Below are positions 55,753 through 63,560 of a DNA stretch of 64,000 nt, piece by piece. Positions within the stretch are counted from its first letter, which is position 1. Each line of letters opens with the position of its first letter. The stretch is from an uncultured Treponema sp. Its GTDB lineage: Bacteria; Spirochaetota; Spirochaetia; Treponematales; Treponemataceae. The notes beneath the pieces were generated by a model. It had not been told where the DNA came from. It saw only the letters and a list, made by a program, of their open reading frames with translations, and searched no databases. The stretch spans positions 1 through 64,000 of the forward strand of contig NZ_CAKVAM010000001.1 in the NCBI RefSeq assembly GCF_934725225.1. The letters are read 5' to 3'. Position numbers and translations under genes: made by a program.

Positions 55753-56535
55753 TTAATTTGCATTCTGATGAGCTTGAAAAGTGCCGCTGTTAAAATTTCC
55801 GCTTGAATTCAGCTTGAACGAAAACCCGTTGTATGTTGTAAGAAATTCTGTGCGGGTTTTAACATCGAGCATTTTGTAAAGCTCAACCATGCGGGCTTTT
55901 ACTGTGCTTTCGGAAACATCATGGAGCAAGGCGATTTTGCTGTACTTTTTCCCTTCCAAAACTGAAGACAAAAATTCAATGTCGCGGGGAGAACATTCTG
56001 CGCTGTCAAGAATTTTTATCCGCTTGACTGATTCCGCCTTTTTAAAAATCGGATAAAGAACTGCAAAAGCAACAAAGCCCATGTAAACAGCCCCTGCAAT
56101 ATGCGCAAGTGAAAGCAAAAAAACAAGCGAGCCTGATCTGAAAAACTGCGTTGTCAAAGAAACGACAGGAAGAATCATAAAAACACAAGTCTTAATGCTT
56201 CTGTAGCTTTTAAAAAAATTAGAAAAGTTCAAAAACAAAAATGAAAGTCCAAGGCACAAAATGCCAAGAATATTTCCGTTGTCAAAAAAATTTCCTATTC
56301 CGTAGCAATAAAAAAGAACCGAATAGCAGCGAAAATCCAAAGGATCAAAACAAAGACGTAAAAAAAGAAGAAATGCAATAATATTTATGGCAATTCTAAT
56401 AAATTTTCTTGTGTCGTCAAGATTTTGTGAATCATCAGTAAAAAACTGAAACAAGCTTACAATCAGACAAAATGCCGTAATTGCAGCACCAATCCGACCT
56501 AAAATTTCCCATAACTTTTTTTCGTCAAAATCCAT
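55753..56535 (-). CDS. Membrane-bound LuxR-type transcription regulator
   Basis: A 260-residue protein with about six hydrophobic helices in residues 10-165 (IGAAITAFCLIVSLFQFF, FIRIAINIIAFLLFLRLC, ILGILCLGLSFLFLNFS, VFMILPVVSLTTQFF, LVFLLSLAHIAGAVYMGFVAF) and a cytoplasmic LuxR helix-turn-helix (SPRDIEFLSSVLEGKKYSKIALLHDVSESTVKARMVELYKMLDV) at 185-230. It probably senses a membrane signal directly and regulates DNA. It lies 16 bp downstream of the flavin reductase gene and may be co-transcribed with it. Targets are unknown. Confidence 0.85.
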   Translation of the reverse strand: MDFDEKKLWEILGRIGAAITAFCLIVSLFQFFTDDSQNLDDTRKFIRIAINIIAFLLFLRLCFDPLDFRCYSVLFYCYGIGNFFDNGNILGILCLGLSFLFLNFSNFFKSYRSIKTCVFMILPVVSLTTQFFRSGSLVFLLSLAHIAGAVYMGFVAFAVLYPIFKKAESVKRIKILDSAECSPRDIEFLSSVLEGKKYSKIALLHDVSESTVKARMVELYKMLDVKTRTEFLTTYNGFSFKLNSSGNFNSGTFQAHQNAN

Positions 56536-56551
56536 TTTTGTTTCTGCGGAT

Positions 56552-57097
56552 TCATTTTAAGTCCCTTGATTCCGCCAAGACTTTTGTAATCTCTCCTATA
56601 TAGATTGTATGAAAATCATTTTTTCTATAAAACTGATTACAAAATTTCTCTTCTTCAAATTTAAATGGGTCTAGTTCCTGCGAATAAAGCTTTTGGCAGA
56701 ACAAAACAAGCCGAGCCTGCTTTATCCAAGGAGTTCCATTCATATATTCAACATCAAGTTTTGTAGCGCGGAATTTATCTTCATTGCGTCCTGAATGGCA
56801 GCCGCAGTAATCAAGAGCGGTTTTGTATTTTTCAGGAAGAAAGCTCAACGAAAAAGTATCCGTTTCATCTATAATTTCCTTTGTATATCTTGAAGGACGA
56901 ATATAAACCGTCGCCACATTTTTGTTCCAAAGAACTCCAAGCCCGCCCCAGTTCGCTGTCATTGTGTTCGGGCGACCTGTAACAATATTTCCGTCATCTG
57001 AAAATTTTTTTGTGCAAGCTGTAATCAGCATCTGGTCTTTTCCAATCAGCTTGAACGGATTATCTAAAATCGCCTCTGGCTTTATAACTTTCAACAT
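56552..57097 (-). CDS. Flavin reductase-like FMN-binding protein
   Basis: A 181-residue protein of the flavin-reductase-like split-barrel family: LITACTKKFSDDGNIVTGRPNTMTANWGGLGVLW (flavin phosphate region), then VYIRPSRYTKEIIDETDTFSLSFLP and DYCGCHSGRNEDKF. Family members bind FMN and reduce flavins with NAD(P)H, or act as small ferric reductases. The cysteine pair CGC is notable. AAGGAG precedes the ATG. It is the first gene of the pair with the membrane LuxR regulator and lies just after tRNA-Ala. Confidence 0.88.
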   Translation of the reverse strand: MLKVIKPEAILDNPFKLIGKDQMLITACTKKFSDDGNIVTGRPNTMTANWGGLGVLWNKNVATVYIRPSRYTKEIIDETDTFSLSFLPEKYKTALDYCGCHSGRNEDKFRATKLDVEYMNGTPWIKQARLVLFCQKLYSQELDPFKFEEEKFCNQFYRKNDFHTIYIGEITKVLAESRDLK

Positions 57098-57118
57098 AAA
57101 TTTTCCACTCCTTTTAAA

Positions 57119-57151
57119 ACAAAAAAAGCCGGTCTGAACTTATCAAACAGA
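57119..57151 (-). terminator. Terminator after tRNA-Ala
   Basis: On the minus strand GTCTG pairs with CAGAC around TTTGATAAGTT, followed by CGGC and T7. It stops tRNA-Ala before the flavin reductase gene. Confidence 0.6.
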
Positions 57152-57165
57152 CTTCCACTCAAATT

Positions 57166-57239
<74 letters not shown>

Positions 57240-57287
57240 TTAAATATTTTTAAATTTTACCAAAAAATAATAACAACGTCAATACAT

Positions 57288-57342
57288 CAAAAGGAAGTAT
57301 TCCTAAAGGCTTTAAAAAATCTTCGGAACACTTCCTTGTTAA
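57288..57342 (-). terminator. Terminator of the liv operon
   Basis: On the minus strand AAGGAAGTGTTCC pairs with GGAATACTTCCTT (mismatches inside), around a long loop, followed by TTTTG. It lies just after the CBS/ACT gene stop and marks the end of the operon. Confidence 0.65.
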
Positions 57343-57352
57343 CGGCGAATTT

Positions 57353-57997
57353 TTAAACCGACCTGATGTCTTTTATTTCAGCATTATTCGATTCAAGCAA
57401 AGATTTTAATTCCGCTTCGGAAATATTTGAAACTTTTACAGTAACAGTTCTGTGCTTGGAATCGCTAGCATCAGAAGTTACAAGCGAAACAATGTTTCCG
57501 TTTTTTTCTGCAATAGCCGCGGCAAGTTTTGCAAGTTCACCGGGGATTTCGTCAACAACTGCGACTGCGCGCACACCTGGAGTTCTTGTGTTGAACATAT
57601 CAATAAATGTCGCAAACAAGTCTGATTCAGTTACAACGCCAACAAGCAAATTTTCTTTTACAACTGGAAGGCAGCTGATTCCGTAGTCGTTCATAAGGCG
57701 GGCGGCTTCTTCAACTGTCTGATTTGCTGTTGTTGTCTTTACAGATTTTACCATCGTTTTTTCAACAGAAAGTTTGCTTAGCAAATATCCAAGCTCAAAC
57801 ATATCAAGGCTTGTTGCCGCGCTAGGAGAAGCTTTTGCTAAATCAGTGTTTGTAATAATTCCAATGAGCGCGCCGTTTCTGTCAACAACGGGAAGCTTTT
57901 TTATTTTATTTCTGCTCATTATTTCTTTTGCTTCAAGAACAGAAGCCTCTGGTCCGATTGTTATAGGATTTTCAGTCATAACATCTTTTACTAGCAT
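57353..57997 (-). CDS. CBS-pair protein with a C-terminal ACT-type domain (AcuB-like)
   Basis: A 214-residue protein. Residues 1-125 are a CBS pair (VKDVMTENPITIGPEASVLEAKEIMSRNKIKKLPVVDRNGALIGIIT, then MVKSVKTTTANQTVEEAARLMNDYGISCLPVV). Residues 135-210 resemble an ACT domain (AVAVVDEIPGELAKLAAAIAEKNGNIVSLVTSD). This layout is that of AcuB-like proteins; ACT domains often bind amino acids, and CBS pairs bind adenosine nucleotides. It is the last gene of the liv operon, two bases after livF, so a role in sensing branched-chain amino acids is plausible. Confidence 0.85.
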   Translation of the reverse strand: MLVKDVMTENPITIGPEASVLEAKEIMSRNKIKKLPVVDRNGALIGIITNTDLAKASPSAATSLDMFELGYLLSKLSVEKTMVKSVKTTTANQTVEEAARLMNDYGISCLPVVKENLLVGVVTESDLFATFIDMFNTRTPGVRAVAVVDEIPGELAKLAAAIAEKNGNIVSLVTSDASDSKHRTVTVKVSNISEAELKSLLESNNAEIKDIRSV

Positions 57998-57999
57998 AA

Positions 58000-58710
58000 T
58001 CAGCCTCCTAAATATGCAGATTTTACTGCATTGTCTTTTATCAAGTCTTGGGCGTTTCCGCTTTTTGAAATCACGCCTGTTTCAAGTATATATGCACGGT
58101 TGGCAATTGACAATGCCTTGTATGCGTTCTGCTCAACCAAAAGAATTGTTGTTCCTGCCGAACTGATTTTTTCAATTATGTTGAAAATTTCATCAACAAG
58201 AATCGGAGCAAGTCCCATGCTTGGCTCATCAAGCAAAAGAAGTGACGGCTTTGACATAAGCGCGCGGGCCATTGCAAGCATCTGCTGTTCACCGCCGGAA
58301 AGTGTTCCAGAAATTTGTCCTATTCTTTCTTTTAAACGCGGAAAAAGCTCGAAGCACCATTCCATGTCGGTTTTGACTGCGTCCTTGTCCTTGCGTGAAT
58401 ATGCGCCCATTTCAAGATTTTCCTTTACGCTCATATTTGCAAAAACTCTGCGGCCTTCCGGAACCTGAATAAGTCCAAGCTGAACAATTTTATCCGCGCT
58501 CATGTTTGTTATGTCTTTTCCTTCGAATTTTATTGTTCCGCTCGCTTTTTTTACAAGGTTGCTGATTGAATGAAGCGTTGTGGTTTTTCCAGCTCCGTTC
58601 GAGCCGATGAGCGTAATAACTTCGCCTTTTTCAACATTGAAAGAAATTCCTTTCAGCGCCTTGATTGCTTCGTAAGAAACAACAAGATTTTCAACCTCAA
58701 GCATGCTCAT
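58000..58710 (-). CDS. livF: Branched-chain amino acid ABC transporter ATPase LivF
   Basis: A 236-residue ATPase: Walker A GSNGAGKTT, Q-loop IQVPEGRRVF typical of LivF, signature LSGGEQQM, Walker B LLLLDEPSMGL and the switch motif LLVEQNA. With LivG it powers import through LivHM. Its start overlaps the livG stop by four bases. Good match in length and in the LivF-specific PEGR motif. Confidence 0.96.
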   Translation of the reverse strand: MSMLEVENLVVSYEAIKALKGISFNVEKGEVITLIGSNGAGKTTTLHSISNLVKKASGTIKFEGKDITNMSADKIVQLGLIQVPEGRRVFANMSVKENLEMGAYSRKDKDAVKTDMEWCFELFPRLKERIGQISGTLSGGEQQMLAMARALMSKPSLLLLDEPSMGLAPILVDEIFNIIEKISSAGTTILLVEQNAYKALSIANRAYILETGVISKSGNAQDLIKDNAVKSAYLGG

Positions 58711-59522
58711 TTTTTTCCTCCAACGTCCTCATAGCCAGAACCAAGGTACGCTTTTATAACTTCTTCATTTGACTGAATTTCCGCAGGAAGCCCGGAAGCA
58801 ATTACACGTCCGTAGTTTAAAACCATGAGCCGCTCGCAAATTCCCATGACGAGTTTCATATCGTGCTCAATCAAAAGAACTGTAAGATTGAATTTTTTGC
58901 GGATAAACGAAATAAGCTCCATAAGCTCTTCTGTTTCCTGACCGTTCATTCCAGCCGCCGGCTCATCAAGCAAAAGTAGTTTTGGATTAGAAGCAAGCGC
59001 GCGGCAAATTTCAAGTTTGCGCTGCTCACCGTAAGGCAAGTTGTGCGCAAGTTCATTTTTCTTGGAATCAAGATGAAAAATAGAAAGCAAAAGTTCCGTT
59101 TTTTCCTGCATGATTTTTTCATCATTGCGGAATTTTTTAGTTCTGAGCAAAACATCAATCGGCGTAACAGTTCTAGTCTGATGAAGCGCGATTTTTATAT
59201 TTTCCGCGGCAGTCAAATGTCCAAAAAGCCTGATGTTCTGAAAAGTTCGGGCAATTCCAATTCTGTTCAGCTGGGCAGGCGATTTTCCGCTTACAACTTG
59301 AAGATTTCCGTCGCGTCCAACAAAAGTAATTGTTCCAGAAGTCGGCTTGTAAATTCCGGAAAGCATATTGAAAACTGTTGTTTTTCCGGCTCCGTTCGGA
59401 CCAATAAGTCCAATCAGCTCGCCTTGATAAAGTTCAAGGTCAAAATCACTTACAGCGCGCAAACCGCCAAAAACAATCGAAATATCTTTTGCACGAAGAA
59501 GAAGCTCTTTGTTTTCGCTCAT
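58707..59522 (-). CDS. livG: Branched-chain amino acid ABC transporter ATPase LivG
   Basis: A 271-residue ATPase: Walker A GPNGAGKTT, then ARTFQNIRLFGHLTAAENIKIALH (a LivG mark), signature NLPYGEQRKLEI, Walker B LLLLDEPAAGMN and the switch VLLIEHDMKLVMGI. The LivG-type signature LPYGEQR is intact. Overlaps livM by four bases and livF by four bases. Confidence 0.96.
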   Translation of the reverse strand: MSENKELLLRAKDISIVFGGLRAVSDFDLELYQGELIGLIGPNGAGKTTVFNMLSGIYKPTSGTITFVGRDGNLQVVSGKSPAQLNRIGIARTFQNIRLFGHLTAAENIKIALHQTRTVTPIDVLLRTKKFRNDEKIMQEKTELLLSIFHLDSKKNELAHNLPYGEQRKLEICRALASNPKLLLLDEPAAGMNGQETEELMELISFIRKKFNLTVLLIEHDMKLVMGICERLMVLNYGRVIASGLPAEIQSNEEVIKAYLGSGYEDVGGKK

Positions 59523-60535
59523 TTTCTTCCTCCTTGCTTTTTAAACAATCTGACAAAAAATCCAGGAATTCCATCGTATACTTTTATAAAGCTCAATTCT
59601 TTTGTTCCAAGAAGTCCCTGCGGACGGAAAAGCATTACAAAAATCAAAACAACTGGATAAATCAGCAAACGGTAATCGCGCAAGAACCTAAGCGCTTCCT
59701 GAAGAATTGTAAGAACAAATGCCGCAAGAATTCCGCCGGTTATGCTTCCCATTCCGCCCAAAACAACAAAAATCAAATCGTTAATTGAATTGTTAAACGA
59801 AGCCAAATCAGGTTTTATGAATCCAATAAACGGAGCATAAAGCGCGCCACCAATTCCTGCGATAAATGAAGCGATTACAAAGCCTGTCATTTTATAGCGG
59901 AAAACTCCGATTCCATTGCTGTTTGCCGCAACTTCATCTTCACGGACTGCAAGAATTGCCCTTCCGTAAGTTGAACGCAAAAAATTCTGAAGAAGAACAA
60001 CAATAACAACAAGCGAGCCAATAACCGCAAGATACGAAATTGCCGCGCTATGGTCGAGTGAAGTTGTAAAAATCGTGCTGAATTGTTTTCCGTTCGGACC
60101 GCCAGTTATCGACTTTAAATTTATAAGGCAAACTCTGATAATTTCACCAAATGCAAGCGTTACAATCGCAAGATAATCGCCTTCAAGTTTTAGCGTAGGA
60201 AATCCAATCAAAAATCCCAAGAAAGCCGCAATAAGTCCGCCAAGCAAAATGCTAACAGGCAATGGAATTCCGGCTTCTGTAAGAATAATAACTGAATATG
60301 CTCCGAGCGCCTGAAATCCTGCCTGCCCCAAAGAAAGCTGACCTGTAATTCCGCAGATAACATTTACACTGATTGCCATGATTGCGTTTACACCGGCAAG
60401 AGTTATAATCTGAGCAGTGTAAGCATCAATTAAAGGCATTCCAAGCGGCAAATCCATAAGAACCGTAGGAACTGCAATGCAGACAAAGGCGATAACAAAA
60501 AGAATTATTGTATTTCTAATAAACTTGTCTTTCAT
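59519..60535 (-). CDS. livM: Branched-chain amino acid ABC transporter permease LivM
   Basis: A 338-residue permease with about nine transmembrane helices (IILFVIAFVCIAVPTVLMDL at the start). The LivM loop motif is NVICGITGQLSLGQAGFQALGAYS, and the EAA-type segment REDEVAANSNGIGVFRYKMTGFV faces the ATPases. FRPQGLLGTKEL occurs near the C-terminus. Eleven bases separate it from livH. Confidence 0.95.
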   Translation of the reverse strand: MKDKFIRNTIILFVIAFVCIAVPTVLMDLPLGMPLIDAYTAQIITLAGVNAIMAISVNVICGITGQLSLGQAGFQALGAYSVIILTEAGIPLPVSILLGGLIAAFLGFLIGFPTLKLEGDYLAIVTLAFGEIIRVCLINLKSITGGPNGKQFSTIFTTSLDHSAAISYLAVIGSLVVIVVLLQNFLRSTYGRAILAVREDEVAANSNGIGVFRYKMTGFVIASFIAGIGGALYAPFIGFIKPDLASFNNSINDLIFVVLGGMGSITGGILAAFVLTILQEALRFLRDYRLLIYPVVLIFVMLFRPQGLLGTKELSFIKVYDGIPGFFVRLFKKQGGRK

Positions 60536-60545
60536 TCCGCCGCTC

Positions 60546-61448
60546 CTAAACTTTTACAACTTCTTTTTTGCCAAGCAAACCTGCCGGCTTAACAAGAAGA
60601 ATTAAAATCAAAATGCAGTAAGAAATTGCGTCGGCATACTGTGAAGAAATATAAGCCTTGGTCATAGTTTCCGCAATTCCAAGAATAACGCCGCCAACCA
60701 TCGCGCCAGGAATAGAGCCGATTCCGCCTAAAACCGCCGCAACAAATGCCTTGAGTCCAGGAATATATCCCATGAACGGATCAACTTGCGGATAAGCAGT
60801 CGCATACAAAACTCCGCCCGCTCCAGCAAGAACTGAACCAATCACAAATGTAATTGCAATCGTTCTGTTTACGTTCACTCCCATGAGACTTGCGGCTCCA
60901 AGGTCGTAGCTTACAGCGCGCATAGCACGTCCGGTTTTTGTATAATTGATTATGTAATTCAAAATAACCATTAAAACAGCTGAAGAAATAATTACAATCA
61001 GCTGAATATTGCTTATCTGCACTGAACCAAATGTAAAAAATTTTGTTTCCATTGTCGGGAACTGACGCGGATTCGGTCCTACAAAAGGAAGCACGCGCAT
61101 AGCATTCTGAAGAATCAGCTCAACCGCAATCGCCGTAATAAGAGAATTTAAACGCGGAGCAGTTCTCAAAGGTCTATAGGCACAACGCTCAATAGCAAGG
61201 CTTAAAACTGCACAGACAACCATCGCGCCCAAAAATGCAAGCACAAGCCCAAGCGGAGTCGGACCGGTCGCAGTCAAAACAAAGTATCCTGTATAAGCTC
61301 CAATCATCATAACATCGCCATGAGCAAAGTTGATGAGCTTTACGATTCCATATACCATTGTATACCCAAGAGCAATCAAGGCATATATGCTGCCCAAAGA
61401 AAGCCCATTGACAAGTTGCTTAAAAAAAGTATCCAACGTATCCTCCAA
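60546..61448 (-). CDS. livH: Branched-chain amino acid ABC transporter permease LivH
   Basis: A 300-residue permease with about eight transmembrane helices. Its start is LVNGLSLGSIYALIALGYTMVYGIVKLINFAHGD, the LivH signature; GRAMRAVSYDLGAASLMGVNV faces the ATPases and LVKPAGLLGKKEVVKV closes it. It pairs with LivM. An attenuator-like hairpin separates it from livK (61484-61523). Confidence 0.95.
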   Translation of the reverse strand: MEDTLDTFFKQLVNGLSLGSIYALIALGYTMVYGIVKLINFAHGDVMMIGAYTGYFVLTATGPTPLGLVLAFLGAMVVCAVLSLAIERCAYRPLRTAPRLNSLITAIAVELILQNAMRVLPFVGPNPRQFPTMETKFFTFGSVQISNIQLIVIISSAVLMVILNYIINYTKTGRAMRAVSYDLGAASLMGVNVNRTIAITFVIGSVLAGAGGVLYATAYPQVDPFMGYIPGLKAFVAAVLGGIGSIPGAMVGGVILGIAETMTKAYISSQYADAISYCILILILLVKPAGLLGKKEVVKV

Positions 61449-61483
61449 GAAAAAAATCCTACTGATTTTACTATAAATTCATA

Positions 61484-61523
61484 AAAATAAAAAGGGGCGT
61501 TCCTCAATTACGAAGAACACCCC
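61484..61523 (-). terminator. Hairpin between livK and livH (attenuator)
   Basis: On the minus strand GGGGTGTTCTTC pairs with GAGGAACGCCCC and runs into TTTTTATTTTT. Located in the 109-bp gap between livK and livH, it should let the binding protein be made in excess over the permease, with partial read-through. Confidence 0.75.
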
Positions 61524-61557
61524 ATTGTGTCAAAATTTTAAAAACTGAATTTATTCG

Positions 61558-62700
61558 CTATTTGCTAATATCAACTGTAGCCGCATAAGCTGTAGAAAGT
61601 TTTCCGTTTTCCTTTACAAGCTTAATCATTACAGCTGATTTTACAGGATTGCGTTTTTCATCAAATACGATATGTCCTGTTACATAGTTTCCGTCAGTTT
61701 TTTCAAATGCGTCGCGGATTTTTGCAATGTCTGTAGTTGTTCCAGATTTTTCCATTGCATCCTTGAGCATATAAACGCTGTCATATCCAAGAGCTGCAAA
61801 AGAGTTCGGAGATTTTCCGTATTTTGCCTTGAATGAATTTACAAATTTCTGAACAGCCGGACTGTCGGAATCTTCCGCATAGTGATTTGAATAATATCCG
61901 TTAAGAACTTCATCGCCAGCGTTGCCTGTAAGTCCGTCCCATCCGTCTGCGCCTACGATTGGAGTATTGATTCCCTGAGCACGAAGCTGCTTTGCAATAA
62001 GAGCAACTGTTCCGTAATAATCAGGAAGGTAAACTACATCAGGTTTTGCTGACTTTATTTTTGTAAGCTGAGCATTAAAATCCTTGTCGCCAGTGTTGTA
62101 AGATTCCTTTGCAACAACTTTTCCGCCCAAAGAAGTATATTCAGCAACAAAGTTTTCCATAAGACCTACAGAATAGTCATTTCCGATGTCATAAAGAACT
62201 GCCGCATTTTTTGTATTAAGATTTGAAAATGCAAATTTTCCGCCGACTTTTCCCTGGAACGGATCGATAAAGCAAGTGCGGAAAATGTAGTTTCCTGCGT
62301 CAGTTATTGCAGGAGCTGTTGCGGCAGGAGCAATCTGAAGCACTTTCTGAGCCTGAGCCTGCTTTGTAATGGCAATTGTGCATCCGGAAGTAAGAGAACC
62401 GATTATAACGCGGACTCTGTCTCTTGTAACAAGCTTTTTATATGCGTTTACTGATTTTGCAGCGTCGCCTTCATCATCTTCGCAAACAAACTGAACCTGC
62501 TGACCGTTAATTCCTCCAGCCGCATTGATTTCAGAAACAGCAAGATCGATTCCGTTTTTACATTCAACTCCGTAAACTGCTACTGCGCCAGAAAGTGGTG
62601 CAACTCCGCCGATTTTAACAGTTTTTCCTTTTGGAGCTGCAAATGCAAAGGCAGAAAAAGTCATTGCGCCCAAGACTAATGCTTTTGAAAATTTATTCAT
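61558..62700 (-). CDS. livK: Branched-chain amino acid ABC transporter substrate-binding protein LivK
   Basis: A 380-residue protein from the ATG at 62700, with AGGAGGATTT in front; the frame is open 18 codons upstream. The signal peptide is KALVLGAMTFSAFAFA-A. The body is the Leu/Ile/Val-binding fold: VKIGGVAPLSGAVAVYGVECKNGIDLAVSEINAAGGINGQ, SLTSGCTIAITKQAQ, DYYGTVALIAKQLRAQGI and GADGWDGL. It lacks a lipobox, so it is probably a free periplasmic protein in this operon. A promoter-like TTGTTT-18-TATAAA lies at 62766-62795. Confidence 0.95.
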   Translation of the reverse strand: MNKFSKALVLGAMTFSAFAFAAPKGKTVKIGGVAPLSGAVAVYGVECKNGIDLAVSEINAAGGINGQQVQFVCEDDEGDAAKSVNAYKKLVTRDRVRVIIGSLTSGCTIAITKQAQAQKVLQIAPAATAPAITDAGNYIFRTCFIDPFQGKVGGKFAFSNLNTKNAAVLYDIGNDYSVGLMENFVAEYTSLGGKVVAKESYNTGDKDFNAQLTKIKSAKPDVVYLPDYYGTVALIAKQLRAQGINTPIVGADGWDGLTGNAGDEVLNGYYSNHYAEDSDSPAVQKFVNSFKAKYGKSPNSFAALGYDSVYMLKDAMEKSGTTTDIAKIRDAFEKTDGNYVTGHIVFDEKRNPVKSAVMIKLVKENGKLSTAYAATVDISK

Positions 62701-62765
62701 AAATCCTCCTGCGGAATCTTTGCAAATTAAAATGCAAGTTCCCGCACCTATCATTTATGAGCAAT

Positions 62766-62795
62766 TTTATACAATTGTTGAAATTTAGTAAACAA
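62766..62795 (-). promoter_or_regulatory. Probable liv operon promoter
   Basis: On the minus strand: -35 TTGTTT (62790-62795), 18-bp spacer, -10 TATAAA (62766-62771). The predicted leader is about 60 nt. No T-box or other riboswitch was recognised. Confidence 0.4.
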
Positions 62796-62812
62796 GAATT
62801 TTAAATATATTT

Positions 62813-62849
62813 AAAAAAATACAGCCGCCCTTAAAAAAAGGACGGCTTT
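62813..62849 (-). terminator. Terminator at the end of the rpoA-rplQ unit
   Basis: On the minus strand AGCCGTCC pairs with GGGCGGCT (one wobble) around T-rich loop, then GTATTTTTTT. It lies 20 bp after the zinc-ribbon gene and separates the ribosomal operon from livK. Confidence 0.8.
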
Positions 62850-62869
62850 GAAGCTGAATACAAATAAAA

Positions 62870-63118
62870 TTATGCTTCAGCTGGTGCTTCTGTTTCAGCA
62901 GCAGGAGCGGCTTCTGCAGCAGCTTTTTTAGCAAGTTTTGCTTCTACCTGAGCTTTGTTTTTAAGAGCAGCCTTACAGAACTTGCAAATCTTAACTTTTT
63001 TTCCGTCTATTTCCTGATCGTACAAAGTTTTAATCTGCTGTTTTCCACAAACAGGACAAACTCCGCGACCATGATTAGGATCTTTACGGATTCCAGTTCC
63101 ACGATGAGCTTTAGACAT
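62870..63118 (-). CDS. Small zinc-ribbon protein downstream of rplQ
   Basis: An 82-residue protein. A zinc ribbon is formed by CPVC at residues 21-24 and CKFC at 46-49 (KTLYDQEIDGKKVKICKFCK between). The N-terminus (SKAHRGTGIRKDPNHGRGV) is basic and could bind RNA. The tail is Ala/Lys-rich, then Ala/Glu-rich, similar in make-up to the tail of the L17 protein next to it. I do not recognise a named family. It follows rplQ by ten bases in the ribosomal operon, so a ribosome-linked role is inferred. A terminator follows. Confidence 0.8.
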   Translation of the reverse strand: MSKAHRGTGIRKDPNHGRGVCPVCGKQQIKTLYDQEIDGKKVKICKFCKAALKNKAQVEAKLAKKAAAEAAPAAETEAPAEA

Positions 63119-63128
63119 TGCTTACTCC

Positions 63129-63560
63129 TTATGCGTCAGCTTTTTCAGCTTTTTTTGCAGACTTTTTAGCGGCTTTTTCTTCTTCAGCTGAAGAATCTGG
63201 CAGCTTGTAGTCAACCAATTCAAAAATTACAGTGTCTGCCGCATCACCCTGGCGGAATCCAAGTTTAAGGATGCGTGTGTAACCGCCGTTGCGTTCCTTC
63301 ATGCGAGGTCCGATTTCTGTAAAAAGCTTGTTCAGAATCTTCTCATCAGCAATAAATTTAGCAGCAGTTCTTCTGTTGTGAACAGAATCAACTTTTGCAC
63401 GTGTAATTAATTTTTCTGCGGCTTTGCGTACTTCTTTAGCCTTAGCTTCTGTTGTAGTAATGCGCTCATATCTAAAAAGCGAAGTTACCATGTTGCGAGT
63501 CATTGCGCGGCGATGGGCTGTTGTACGTGAAAGCGGATTAAATCCATTTCTGTGGTTCAT
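63129..63560 (-). CDS. rplQ: 50S ribosomal protein L17
   Basis: A 143-residue protein. The family start MNHRNGFNPLSRTTAHRRAM and the following RNMVTSLFRYERITTTEAKAKEVRKAAEKLIT are diagnostic. The end carries a charged extension (EEEKAAKKSAKKAEKA) beyond the usual 120 residues. Its start codon overlaps the rpoA stop (GAATGA), so the two are translationally coupled. Confidence 0.97.
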   Translation of the reverse strand: MNHRNGFNPLSRTTAHRRAMTRNMVTSLFRYERITTTEAKAKEVRKAAEKLITRAKVDSVHNRRTAAKFIADEKILNKLFTEIGPRMKERNGGYTRILKLGFRQGDAADTVIFELVDYKLPDSSAEEEKAAKKSAKKAEKADA

